DNA of 64,000 nucleotides from Isoetes taiwanensis. Its lineage: Eukaryota; Streptophyta; Lycopodiopsida; Isoetales; Isoetaceae. Position 1 is the first letter of the stretch. Each line of letters starts with the position of its first letter. The notes beneath the pieces were generated by a model. The model was not told the origin of the DNA. It made no database searches and saw only the letters and a list, made by a program, of their open reading frames with translations. This document shows positions 49,388 through 59,817 of the stretch, piece by piece. Location: positions 2,036,593 to 2,100,592 of the forward strand of contig JAJEKV010000002.1 of the NCBI GenBank assembly GCA_021234155.1. The letters are read 5' to 3'. A program made the translations under genes and the position numbers.

Positions 49388-50679
49388 CGACACTTACTCT
49401 ATACTATTTTGCCTAATAATTTAGTATTTCGTTTATTTCGAGTTCTTGAAGTCTTGAATTCTGAAAGCTTAGAGTTTTTGAGATATTTCAGCTTGAGAGC
49501 ATGAAGAAACAACGGATATGATAATGTTCTAAAGTTCTGAAAAATCTAAGACATATAACTTTGAGTTGCTGTTCTAGTTCTGCTTCTGTATAACAGTGCA
49601 GCCCTGCATCTTACCTTCCTTTGTCTCTTAATTCAGTCGTTTCTGTTTACTTTAACTAGTGGAGATGAGATACAATAGGTAAAACATGGGAATAATATAT
49701 CTTTAGGAACTGAAATACACATCTAGCAGAAATGAACTTATGAAAGCACGTAAAACGTGTAAAAGTACTTTTAGAAGAAATGTATGGAAATACTAAGTTA
49801 TAGGGCTGAGTTTTGCTGTAAGAAGTTATGCAGTAATAGATATCTACAGTGTGGAGCTTTATCTTTGAACGTTTGAATAACAGTGTATTAGTATGGTCCA
49901 AGTACTGTTCGTATGAAAAACAGCATGAAATAGCATGAATATGACAGCATTTTGGTCTTGTTTTCAAGCATACGGTATGATATTTCTCTAGTAGGTAAAA
50001 AGGAAATAAAAGTAGCATAATGTAGCATACTTGCTCAAGGGATAAACATGTACTGTTGAGTATCAGCATTTGATTTCTTAAAAATAATTTTTCTATTTTA
50101 ATGGTTTAAGTAGGGAAAACAGGACATGGATGGATGATTTGATAACACCAAAATTTTGTTTAAAGCACATATTTGGAATATCTTGTATATAGCTCTAGCA
50201 AATCATTTAGTTTCTTTTAAGTCCGTTAAGTACTACCATTTGGTAGAGATTTGCTAGATTTTCATCTCACCTTGATTTAAGAAAAAGGTAGTTACAGATA
50301 GTTTAATTGGATCCCATTATTGAATACTATATGAATGAGGAAGATGGTTTGGGAATGATATTTAATGTTCTCCTTGTATAAAAATAGGAACTGATAAATC
50401 CGACCAGGTCACAGGTTATCCTGGACTGGTTTTGGATGCCTAAACTTGTACTTAGTCTTTGAGACGAGGTTCAAGGATAGGCTTTGTATATATTCTTAGA
50501 TTTCAGGGTACTGGTTTAACCAGTATGGGCATTAAGTATCATTCTCGCCATCTCCCTGGTATTAACGGCTGATGCATAGCAGTTCACTTTGTATTTAGTA
50601 TAGGGCAGCAGCTTAAACTGTTTTTTATTCTATTATTTACTATGGCAATAATCATAATGGCTTTATACGTGATATGTAG

Positions 50680-52325
50680 GAAGGAAATCCGGATGTACAT
50701 ATTCCTGGACGCAACGTTAAAGAGGATGGTATCAATAATGCTGCGCAATGGTATCAACAATTAATCAACATTGGATATGGACGAATACCAAGCCCTGCTC
50801 CTAATCAGGCAGTACAGACGGTCATTGCGTATATTCTGAATATGGAACTGCATGAGTATATCATTATACGGGAAATTGGAGTTAATGGCATGAGCAGTTC
50901 TGTTATCACACATTTGGGGATGTCTGGATTCCTTTCCTTGGTATCCAACTTTATGAAGGCGAATTACAACATTGAAACCTGCAAAAATCTTATTGCTGCT
51001 GTGTATAGCAGACTGTCCATGATCCAGTTCAATGCAACGGAAAGGGAGACGGCAAATTTGTGATCTTTATCAAGGGTCTTACTGCTCTGGAAAGGGCAAA
51101 CGGAGTTAAGTTTACATTCCCATCAGCATCTCCTTCAAAAAAGGCCAAGGTGGATACTGCTGTACAAAATCGAGTTGTACCTAATGCTAACCTATCAAAC
51201 TGTCTGTTTAGCGTTAGCATGCTAACAGAAGAACAAAGAGCAGCCTTTGGTATGGTACAGGAAAATAATCCAGCCCCTGTTGATGAGGCTGAGGAGGAGA
51301 GGCTGCCTATCAGTATGCTGCACTTCTTCAATTGTGGAAGATTTCCCATTATGACACCCAGAGAGGTTGAAGCACATGGCGGCCAATACAAGCAGGCTTT
51401 ATGGAAAAGTAAGAATCTTGGAGTGCTTGCACCTATAAGTCTGGAGGCATGGAAGAGTCTAGCTTCCATTACTGACAGCGAACTCAATGAGGCCTACAAT
51501 GATGCGGACAATTTCATTCGAAGTGTGGATAAACTTGAAATCACTTTACCTTTTGCAGCCAAGGCTCTGGGCCTGGAATGTAGCAACAGTAAGCAGATCT
51601 TTATAGGGCAAAAAGGACATCAGGCAAGAAGCGAGGAAAGAAGGCATGAATTCTACATCAAAAAGATGTGGAGGACCTTTTGCCCATTCATCAAATGCAA
51701 ATGTGACAAGATTGCCAAAGCCAATGGGGACTGCCCTGACACCATTATTTGGCTCGATCATGCTATATGGTATCTTATGAACAACCTTGAAAGTGCATGG
51801 CCCGAGCAAGCAATTCCAGTCAGGTTTGCCTTCTTTTCATCAGTATTGTCTACAAAACCTTTCAAAAATGCTGTTATTGCCCTGTTAGGTTATCTCAGAG
51901 TCAGAGATACCCTCATCAAGATGACAATAAGATTTTCTGACAATCCTAATGCTGACCTTTGTGCTGAATTTGGTGGAACTAAGCTGGCAGACATACTGGA
52001 AAAGACTGTAAAACCAATCAAGTTCCTGATCAGCAAGCAGCAAGTGAGCAACAACACATCCAGCAATAATAATGATAATTGTAACAATGGAGGACGAAAA
52101 AGGAACAGTGAACCTGATAGCCCTGATGGGTCCATTATCATGCCACCAAAGTTATATATGAGACCAGAGTCTATTATGTCAAGAAACTCGGAAATTTGTG
52201 AGAACAATGTCATAAACCTGGATGACAATAGCATCACGGATGACGGATCTGTAACTAAAGCATGCAATGGTGCAACACGGAGGGAATACGCTATGGCCCC
52301 AGTCAACCTCAATCTCATAAAGTAA
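50680..52325 (+). pseudogene. ORF2, copy 2 (one frameshift as assembled)
   Basis: Open from the acceptor-like TATGTAG|GAAGG (50680) to about 51058, then shifted and open to the stop at 52325. The only disruption is TTTGTGATC where copy 3 reads TTTGCGCATC. The protein is otherwise the same as that of copy 3, including the C-x4-C-x-C-x9-C-x8-H block. A single one-base difference makes assembly error a likely cause. Confidence 0.75.
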
Positions 52326-52546
52326 GTGTTATCATTACGTTGAATATTTTGGACATTTATATACAATTGAATGGATGTGTGTGAACTGTTTGCTAACTGG
52401 TAAATTACAAATAAGTTACGTAAGAGTGTTTTTTTTTAAAAAAAAGGGGGGGCCATCATAAATTTTATTTGCACTCAAATGCCTACTTAGGCATTACATA
52501 TTACTGATCCTTGGGATCATGACCAGATTACTGCTTTGTCTCACAG

Positions 52547-54667
52547 ATAAAGAGAATTCTTACACTTGATGAGGATGGGGACTGGGTTCTCGTCACAAAT
52601 AGGGATAAAGAAAATAAAAAATATATTCATTTCACCTTCTTTTCTAGAATGGTGGACAAGATTAAGTTCAGCACTGTTTTTAAACAAGTGCTTTTGAAGT
52701 ATTTTGGAGACCGAGGAACCAAGATTTTTAATGAATCTACATTTGGTTGGAAGTATGTTGGTAATTTAAAAGCCATGTTCTACAGACCAAAAATGGTTTT
52801 TGCCAACAAGGAAGGCATGAAGTGTCCGTGTGGAAACCCCACTTTGAAAAAGTTCATAGATCGGGAAATAGGGCACATCAGAACCACTGATATCAGCATT
52901 GTCCATCACAAGGCACTAAGAAACATGTTTAGCATGGGACTTAATCACATTCCCGACCACCCATTTACTATACCAATTTTCAAGAAAGAGTTGAGAAACA
53001 CTATTGAGCAATTCTTTAGTTTGCATAGATTTGCAATCTTGGATATAGATGCTGATATAGTTGAGAGATGTAAAGCTGAGATTCTTAGGGTGTCTGAGAT
53101 TGTGGCCATGGAGGAAGTTAACAGAAATAGGAAATACAAGGCTAAATTCCTTATTGATGACGAAGAAGTGATTAAAAATATTAAATGGCTTAAGGAACAC
53201 CTCTACATAGCCGGAGTAGATAAGGCTGCTAACAATCCTGCATTTTTATGTCCTATGCACATTAGGACGGAAGCATACAAAAGGTTGGAAAGTCCAGACT
53301 TTGTAAGGACTGAATTCACTGAACTCTCGGTCATAGAACAGATTGAAATGGACATCACCAGCCTAGTAGGAGAGTTTAACAATAACAGCAAGGAATTACC
53401 ATATCTGCTAGGTATCTACAAAGCTCACAAAAGGGAATACAGGTGGATCACTAATGCACATAACAGCATTTTTTCTAATTTGGCATCTTTAGTGGCAGCT
53501 GGACTCAATACCATTTTGGATTTATGGCCTGGGATTTGTAAGAAGACTTGTAGTAAATATAACAGCTATGGACAGTATGAAATCAAGGCATCTTGGGTAA
53601 TCAACTCAATATATGATCTTGCAGTTAATATGCCAGGTAAGATTTATGATTTATTTGTGTGTGACATAGCTAAATGCTATGAAAACATACCCATAGAGGG
53701 AGGGAATGGGATCTGTCACATCATTGAACAGGTATGCAATTTGGCTTGGACTAATCAATTGGAGAAGAATAGGAAGTATAATATGTGGTACACCCAATGT
53801 CCAAATGGATCTATTGAGGTAAGTTGGAAGAAAGTAAACCCTAAAGGCAAAAAATGGACACTGATGAGTCTGAACTGTTTTTGTAATATTAATAAGTGGC
53901 TTCTCAAATGCTGCTTTCTCAAAATGAGTGATAGTATATGGAGACAAATCAAGGGAATTCCTATGGGCTTCCCTTGTAGCCCATCATGGTGTAATCTATA
54001 TTTGGCATTTTATGAGTTGAAGTTCATTACCAATTTGTGCAATGAAGGAAAATTTCAGGAAGCGAGCTCCTTCAGATACGCCAGCAGGTATATTGATGAC
54101 CTGATAGGGATAAATTGTTTCTACATCAGGGAGTATCTGAACATTGAAGGTAAGTTTTCTAAAAATGGGAATGAATGCATCTACGATCTAAACATTCTTA
54201 AAATAAAGGAGGAAACTGAATACTGGACAGTTTTGGGAAACGAATACAGCAGGGGTAGAAAAGCAAACTTCCTCAATATGACCATTGAGATATTAAATGT
54301 GGAGTTTGGAACATATTGCACATACAGATATGATAAACGGGACAAGCTTCCGTTTAAAGCGTCCAAATTTGTACATGCTGATAGTTGTAGGCCTTATAAA
54401 ATGGCCTGCAATTTATTAATATCACAGGTTTTACCATACTTATATGTACACAGTAACCCCTTTCTAGCGGCCGAGGATCTGCACAATCTAGTCAAGGACT
54501 TCATCAACAAAGGTTTTAAAGCCAAGGATGTGTGGAGCACCCTATACAAGGCTCTTAGAGATAATGACTTCCCTGGACTGCGATATGACATCAACATTAT
54601 GATCAAACTGTTACGGGGACTAAGGTATGAAGTAATACTAGTGGTGAATAAAAAGATAATAATATAG
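52547..54667 (+). CDS. Penelope-like reverse transcriptase (intact copy)
   Basis: Copies element RNA into DNA. The frame is open from an acceptor-like TTTGTCTCACAG (exon start 52547) through ATG 52649 to TAG 54667. The 34 residues before that ATG align, without gaps, with the minus-strand relative at 62751, so the protein begins upstream of the ATG. Counting from ATG: CPCGNP at 59-64 with GHIRTTD after it; DKAANN 191-196; GIYKAHKREYRWIT 255-268 (template-grip region); catalytic motif A VCDIAKCYENIP 337-348; motif B GIPMGFPCSPS 436-446; motif C YIDD 481-484; FLNM 541-544; YDKRDKLPF 561-569. The order DKA..NN, LPKxHK-like, D..CYxNIP, GIPMG, xIDD and FLD-like is the Penelope-like pattern. The C-terminus ends about 100 residues after YDKRD with no GIY-YIG endonuclease. 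Clade not determined. Confidence 0.85.
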   Translation: MKRILTLDEDGDWVLVTNRDKENKKYIHFTFFSRMVDKIKFSTVFKQVLLKYFGDRGTKIFNESTFGWKYVGNLKAMFYRPKMVFANKEGMKCPCGNPTLKKFIDREIGHIRTTDISIVHHKALRNMFSMGLNHIPDHPFTIPIFKKELRNTIEQFFSLHRFAILDIDADIVERCKAEILRVSEIVAMEEVNRNRKYKAKFLIDDEEVIKNIKWLKEHLYIAGVDKAANNPAFLCPMHIRTEAYKRLESPDFVRTEFTELSVIEQIEMDITSLVGEFNNNSKELPYLLGIYKAHKREYRWITNAHNSIFSNLASLVAAGLNTILDLWPGICKKTCSKYNSYGQYEIKASWVINSIYDLAVNMPGKIYDLFVCDIAKCYENIPIEGGNGICHIIEQVCNLAWTNQLEKNRKYNMWYTQCPNGSIEVSWKKVNPKGKKWTLMSLNCFCNINKWLLKCCFLKMSDSIWRQIKGIPMGFPCSPSWCNLYLAFYELKFITNLCNEGKFQEASSFRYASRYIDDLIGINCFYIREYLNIEGKFSKNGNECIYDLNILKIKEETEYWTVLGNEYSRGRKANFLNMTIEILNVEFGTYCTYRYDKRDKLPFKASKFVHADSCRPYKMACNLLISQVLPYLYVHSNPFLAAEDLHNLVKDFINKGFKAKDVWSTLYKALRDNDFPGLRYDINIMIKLLRGLRYEVILVVNKKIII

Positions 54668-54699
54668 GCATAACAGTTTACTTATACAGGAGGTGGGGT

Positions 54700-54724
54700 G
54701 GGTCCCTATGTTATATAGGGACCC
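54700..54724. repeat. 3' hairpin of the 7.27 kb element (copy 2)
   Basis: Same 25 bp hairpin as at 47437, 33 bp after the RT stop codon. Confidence 0.9.
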
Positions 54725-54820
54725 ATCACCCCCTATATGACATAATTAGGGACTTACCTTTCCTCCCGGAAGGAGGTAGGCAAATTTTATTCATATATAT
54801 AAATATATACATATATATAT

Positions 54821-55360
54821 ATTCAAGAGGTTGGAGTGTCTAAATGATTACCTTTCGGGAGAAGGAAGTTTAGTGATTGTATACCCACTAGATTGTACCT
54901 GGACTTAGGTTCAGACAAGTGAATGCAGGAATTTAGTAATACAAGTATAAGTGGCAAACACCAAATAATAGGTTTGGCCCAAAGACATGGATACTCTTGG
55001 GAATTTATCTCTTACCATGTTTGTGTAACCCTAGGTTGTTTCACCTCTTATGGCTTATCTTTGCTCTCATTTTAATATTGCCAATATTTATTGGATAAGG
55101 TTTTTATTCTCTAACATTTATACGACTGGTCAATATGGCATAATAAAAGACATCTAGAGATTACATATATGCTTTGAAAGGCTTAGGGTAGCTGGTCAAT
55201 TAACTTTTGTTTGGTAAGGTGATTTTGGTAAGATATGGGGTACGAATACACTAAAAATACTTAATTCTCTTAGTATGATACGTGTATAGCCCATTTAGGG
55301 TTTCATAAGGGCTGTAAGCTATACACGCAGTAAGGCGCCAGTTTACGGCATGTTTTAGGT
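54821..55360 (+). other. 5' non-coding region of the 7.27 kb element
   Basis: About 540 bp, non-coding, well conserved in all three copies (40292-40833, 47558-48099). It must hold the element's promoter if the element is self-transcribing, but no convincing TATA box or start was fixed. In a head-to-tail array this region is also the segment repeated at both sides of each internal copy. Confidence 0.5.
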
Positions 55361-56656
55361 ATGCTATGCTCTACATTCACCGGAAGGAGACATTTAGCAT
55401 GCATCACTGACACTAAGGTACGCTGTGCTGCACCGTTGAGCAATAATATGATGAGATTCTTCAACGATTCTTTGAGCTTGAATCCTGAAACAACACAGCC
55501 CTGGATTTGGCGCCTAAATAAGGTACGGTGCATGCTCAGCTCATATGCATTCTTGGCCTTTTTAAACTACGAAATGGGTGGTCCACTCTCTTTTGCCTTT
55601 GGTAATCTGTCTTTGAGTAACTATTTGGTTGAAGCTCCTGAAAGCGCCGGATCTTTTTGTTATCCCCACGACTGTAGTGCTACCATGACAAGGCCTGAAG
55701 GATCAGTTAACAGAGGGCCTACTAAGGCTGATATTCTGGAAATGCTAAGAGAGGCTGGAGTGGATTGTAGTTTTGTTGGAAGAAATGAAGGAGCAGCAGT
55801 GAAAAAATCCGAACTGATGGAGATGGCTATCAAGGCTGGTATTGATATCACAGCTAAGAAAAAAGCTAGTAGTGGCAAAAGGCCTGCGGCACCAAGTATT
55901 CAAGATCTTATGGCTAAAAGCAGAAATGCTTCCACTTCTCTTGATCATACATTCCCGGTACCTAGTAGTGATATCAACATTGTTGCAAGCCAAGTTGACG
56001 AATCCATTTATGGAGAAGTCCCTCTGAATCAGGTTCTTTACTTTCATATTACAGTAATAGTTGCATTCAAGGAAAAAGGGAAAATGGGAGTAGACTGTTG
56101 CACTTTGATTGTAAATGGTTAGCGTGATTCTGAAGTAGGATGTCTGATTGAGTAATTAACCATAACCAAAACTTTAAAATGCCCTTACCGTATTTACTCC
56201 CATTCTATGCTAGTGATAACAGCAGATTTGTATGGACAATAGTCCACGAGTGCACTGATATGGTGAAAAAGGGAGTACATCTCAACTATATGCTGTTTTT
56301 CTTCAGTCTTTTCATCTAACTGAGTTTCTGTAAATGTTGAAGGGCGTTAAGCCATGAAAACACCACCGCTACTCCGCTAGCAAAGTCAGCTTTACCCTTC
56401 TTAGGCTAATGGTTGATTTCTTTTGCTGCAGGTAACCGGTGTTTCATCTACATACTCGTTTTTTCCTCATGTTTTTGTGCATAAGCAAAGGGAGCACACT
56501 GAAGAATGCAAACTGAGCAACAAAGCCTTCTTTGATTTTGTTTTGGCACGCAAAAATGATCTTACTTTTCTGCAAATGAGACTCATCTATAAGATGTTCA
56601 GGTCGTATTACTTTCCTAAGGCTTACTGCTGCAAATGCAATAGTGGAATGGAGTGA
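55361..56656 (+). CDS. ORF1 of the Penelope-like element, two exons
   Basis: Exon 1 (55361-56032, 224 codons from ATG) joins exon 2 (56432-56656, 74 codons and TGA) in phase 0 through a 399 bp GT-AG intron. Residues 110-155 form two helices split by a short loop (KADILEMLREAG, then KKSELMEMAIKAGI), like a SAP or HeH-type nucleic-acid-binding unit, followed by a basic stretch (AKKKASSGKRP). Exon 2 encodes a charged helical segment and a CCKC tail. I do not recognise the full protein. As the first ORF of a retroelement it may bind the element RNA or DNA (inference). The start is uncertain: TTTTAG directly before ATG could itself be a splice acceptor. Confidence 0.6.
56033..56431 (+). other. Probable GT-AG intron in ORF1
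   Basis: Donor CAG|GTTCTT and acceptor TTCTTTTGCTGCAG|GTAACC. Removal keeps the frame open (LNQ joined to VTGVSS). Both sites are kept in copy 2; in copy 1 they are altered at CAG/CTG positions. The intron frame itself runs to a stop 24 codons in. Penelope-like elements are known to retain introns. Confidence 0.65.
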
Positions 56657-57950
56657 CGACACTTACTCTATACTATTTTGCCTAATAATTTAGTATTTCG
56701 TTTATTTCGAGTTCTTGAAGTCTTGAATTCTGAAAGCTTAGAGTTTTTGAGATATTTCAGCTTGAGAGCATGAAGAAACAACGGATATGATAATGTTCTA
56801 AAGTTCTGAAAAATCTAAGACATATAACTTTGAGTTCTTCGTTCTAGTTCTACGTATCAGATAACAAAGGTACTCAAGATCTTACCTTCCTTTGTCTCTT
56901 AATTCAGTCGTTTCTGTTTACTTTAACTAGTGGAGATGAGATACAATAGGTAAAACATGGGAATAATATATCTTTAGGAACTGAAATACACATCTAGCAG
57001 AAATGAACTTATGAAAGCACGTAAAACGTGTAAAAGTACTTCTAGAAGAAACATATGGAAATACTAAGTTATAGGGCAGAGTTTTGCTGTAAGAAGTTAT
57101 GCAGTAATAGATATCTACAGTGTGGAGCTTTATCTTTGAACGTTTGAATAACAGTGTATTAGTAAGGTCCAAGTACTGTTCATATGAAAAACAGCATGAA
57201 ATAACATGAATATGACAGCATTTTGGTCTTGTTTTCAAGCATACGGTATGATATTTCTCTAGTAGGAAGAAAGGAAATAAAAGTAGCATAATGTAGCATA
57301 CTTGCTCAAGGGATAAACATGTACTGTTGGGTATCAGCATTTGATTTCTAAAAAATAATTTTTCTATTTTAATGGTTCAAGTAGGGAAAACAGGACATGG
57401 ATGGATGACTAGATAACACCAAAATTTTGTTTAAAACACATATTTGGAATATCTTGTATATGGCTCTAGCAAATCATTTAGTTTCTTTTAAGTCCGTTAA
57501 GTACTACCATTTGGTAGAGATTTGCTAGATTTTCATCTCACCTTGATTTAAGAAAAAGGTAGTTACATGTAGTTTAATTGGATCCCATTATTGAATACTA
57601 TATGAATGAGGAAGATGGTTTGGGAATGATATTTAATGTTCTCCTTGTATAAAAATAGGAACTGATAAATCCGACCAGGTCACAGGTTACCCTGGACTGG
57701 TTTTGGATGCCTAGACTTGTACTTAGTCTTTGAGACGAGGTTCAGGGATAGGCTTTGTATATATTCTTAGATTTCAGGGTACTGGTTTAACCAGTATGGG
57801 CATTAAGTATCATTCTCGCCATCTCCCTGGTATTAACGGCTGATGCATAGCAGTTCACTTTGTATTTAGTATAGGGCAGCAGCTTAAACTGTTTTTTATT
57901 CTATTATTTACTATGGCAATAATCATAATGGCTTTATACGTGATATGTAG
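56657..57950 (+). other. 1.3 kb non-coding stretch between ORF1 and ORF2
   Basis: AT-rich and conserved in all three copies (42131-43428, 49388-50679). The longest frame is a minus-strand one of 137 codons (56927-57340; also open at 49656-50069), Cys/Phe/Leu-rich and unrecognised. It ends at an acceptor-like TATGTAG just where ORF2 becomes open, so it may be a large second intron. The matching donor could not be fixed. Confidence 0.45.
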
Positions 57951-59597
57951 GAAGGAAATCCGGATGTACATATTCCTGGACGCAACGTTAAAGAGGATGG
58001 TATCAATAATGCTGCGCAATGGTATCAACAATTAATCAACATTGGATATGGACGAATACCAAGCCCTGCTCCTAATCAGGCAGTACAGACGGTCATTGCG
58101 TATATTCTGAATATGGAACTGCATGAGTATATCATTATATGGGAAATTGGAGTTAATGGCATGAGCAGTTCTGTTATCACACATTTGGGGATGTCTGGAT
58201 TCCTTTCCTTGGTATCCAACTTTATGAAGGCGAATTACAACATTGAAACCTGCAAAAATCTTATTGCTGCTGTGTATAGCAGACTGTCCATGATCCAGTT
58301 CAATGCAACGGAAAGGGAGACAGCAAATTTGCGCATCTTTATCAAGGGTCTTACTGCTCTGGAAAGGGCAAACGGAGTTAAGTTTACATTCCCATCAGCA
58401 TCTCCTTCAAAAAAGGCCAAGGTGGATACTGCTGTACAAAATCGAGTTGTACCTAATGCTAACCTATCAAACTGTCTGTTTAGCGTTAGCATGCTAACAG
58501 AAGAACAAAGAGCAGCCTTTGGTATGGTACAGGAAAATAATCCAGCCCCTGTTGATGAGGCTGAGGAGGAGAGGCTGCCTATCAGTATGCTGCACTTCTT
58601 CAATTGTGGAAGATTTCCCATTATGACACCCAGAGAGGTTGAAGCACATGGCGGCCAATACAAGCAGGCTTTATGGAAAAGTAAGAATCTTGGAGTGCTT
58701 GCACCTATAAGTCTGGAGGCATGGAAGAGTCTAGCTTCCATTACTGACAGCGAACTCAATGAGGCCTACAATGATGCGGACAATTTCATTCGAAGTGTGG
58801 ATAAACTTGAAATCACTTTACCTTTTGCAGCCAAGGCTCTGGGCCTGGAATGTAGCAACAGTAAGCAGATCTTTATAGGGCAAAAAGGACATCAGGCAAG
58901 AAGCGAGGAAAGAAGGCATGAATTCTACATCAAAAAGATGTGGAGGACCTTTTGCCCATTCATCAAATGCAAATGTGACAAGATTGCCAAAGCCAATGGG
59001 GACTGCCCTGACACCATTATTTGGCTCGATCATGCTATATGGTATCTTATGAACAACCTTGAAAGTGCATGGCCCGAGCAAGCAATTCCAGTCAGGTTTG
59101 CCTTCTTTTCATCAGTATTGTCTACAAAACCTTTCAAAAATGCTGTTATTGCCCTGTTAGGTTATCTCAGAGTCAGAGATACCCTCATCAAGATGACAAT
59201 AAGATTTTCTGACAATCCTAATGCTGACCTTTGTGCTGAATTTGGTGGAACTAAGCTGGCAGACATACTGGAAAAGACTGTAAAACCAATCAAGTTCCTG
59301 ATCAGCAAGCAGCAAGTGAGCAACAACACATCCAGCAATAATAATGATAATTGTAACAATGGAGGACGAAAAAGGAACAGTGAACCTGATAGCCCTGATG
59401 GGTCCATTATCATGCCACCAAAGTTATATATGAGACCAGAGTCTATTATGTCAAGAAACTCGGAAATTTGTGAGAACAATGTCATAAACCTGGATGACAA
59501 TAGCATCACGGATGACGGATCTGTAACTAAAGCATGCAATGGTGCAACACGGAGGGAATACGCTATGGCCCCAGTCAACCTCAATCTCATAAAGTAA
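57951..59597 (+). CDS. ORF2 of the Penelope-like element, unknown protein
   Basis: Open from the acceptor-like TATGTAG|GAAGG (57951) to TAA 59597; the first ATG is at 58113 (494 codons from there). From that ATG: Lys-rich patch near 99-103; MLHFFNCGRFPIMTPREVEAHG 159-180; GVLAPISLEAWKSL 194-207; IGQKGH 255-260; WRTFCPFIKCKCDK 277-290; CPDTIIWLDH 298-307; a conserved region to about 395; then an Asn/Ser-rich tail with GGRKR (417-421) and IIMPPK (432-437). The four cysteines and histidine (C281, C286, C288, C298, H307) and most of 170-395 are conserved in the minus-strand relative, so the protein is under selection. It is probably a zinc-binding partner of the RT. I recognise no family, and it is not a gag or an endonuclease I know. 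Confidence 0.75.
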   Translation, partial: EGNPDVHIPGRNVKEDGINNAAQWYQQLINIGYGRIPSPAPNQAVQTVIAYILNMELHEYIIIWEIGVNGMSSSVITHLGMSGFLSLVSNFMKANYNIETCKNLIAAVYSRLSMIQFNATERETANLRIFIKGLTALERANGVKFTFPSASPSKKAKVDTAVQNRVVPNANLSNCLFSVSMLTEEQRAAFGMVQENNPAPVDEAEEERLPISMLHFFNCGRFPIMTPREVEAHGGQYKQALWKSKNLGVLAPISLEAWKSLASITDSELNEAYNDADNFIRSVDKLEITLPFAAKALGLECSNSKQIFIGQKGHQARSEERRHEFYIKKMWRTFCPFIKCKCDKIAKANGDCPDTIIWLDHAIWYLMNNLESAWPEQAIPVRFAFFSSVLSTKPFKNAVIALLGYLRVRDTLIKMTIRFSDNPNADLCAEFGGTKLADILEKTVKPIKFLISKQQVSNNTSSNNNDNCNNGGRKRNSEPDSPDGSIIMPPKLYMRPESIMSRNSEICENNVINLDDNSITDDGSVTKACNGATRREYAMAPVNLNLIK

Positions 59598-59817
59598 GTG
59601 TTATCATTACGTTGAATATTTTGGACATTTATATACAATTGAATGGATGTGTGTGAACTGTTTGCTAACTGGTAAATTACAAATAAGTTACGTAAGAGTG
59701 TTTTTTTTTAAAAAAAGGGGGGGCCATCATAAATTTTATTTGCACTCAAATGCCTACTTAGGCATTACATATTACTGATCCTTGGGATCATGACCAGATT
59801 ACTGCTTTGTCTCACAG
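59598..59817 (+). other. Hairpin-bearing interval between ORF2 and RT
   Basis: 220 bp. It begins with a GTAAGT donor-like site overlapping the ORF2 stop (ATAAAGTAAGTG) and ends with TTTGTCTCACAG. It holds two perfect hairpins: AATGCCTA-CT-TAGGCATT (59749-59766) and TGATCC-TTG-GGATCA (59776-59790), plus an adjoining T/A/G homopolymer block. A single phase-compatible donor-acceptor pair linking ORF2 to RT was not found, so splicing versus separate translation is open. The same interval is at 52326-52546. Confidence 0.6.

Larger units (their letters stand above)
47558..54820 (+). mobile_element. 7.27 kb Penelope-like element, copy 2
   Basis: Second head-to-tail copy. It carries the only fully open RT. 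True single-base variants shared by copies 1 and 3 but not copy 2 (for example GACTAG versus GATTTG near 50138, and AAACATATGG versus AAATGTATGG near 49780) show the copies are distinct sequences and not one copy duplicated by the assembler. Confidence 0.85.

Noticed and set aside
52326-52546. Simple splice joining ORF2 directly to the RT frame
   Set aside because: The strong GTAAGT donor at the ORF2 end is out of phase with the CACAG acceptor, and their join gives an immediate stop. A minor acceptor a few bases downstream would fit but is weak, so the join is not claimed.
58235-59638. Antisense frames of 87-174 codons opposite ORF2 (also at 51029-52366)
   Set aside because: They are shadows of the conserved sense ORF2. 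The sense strand shows conserved blocks between families; the antisense does not.
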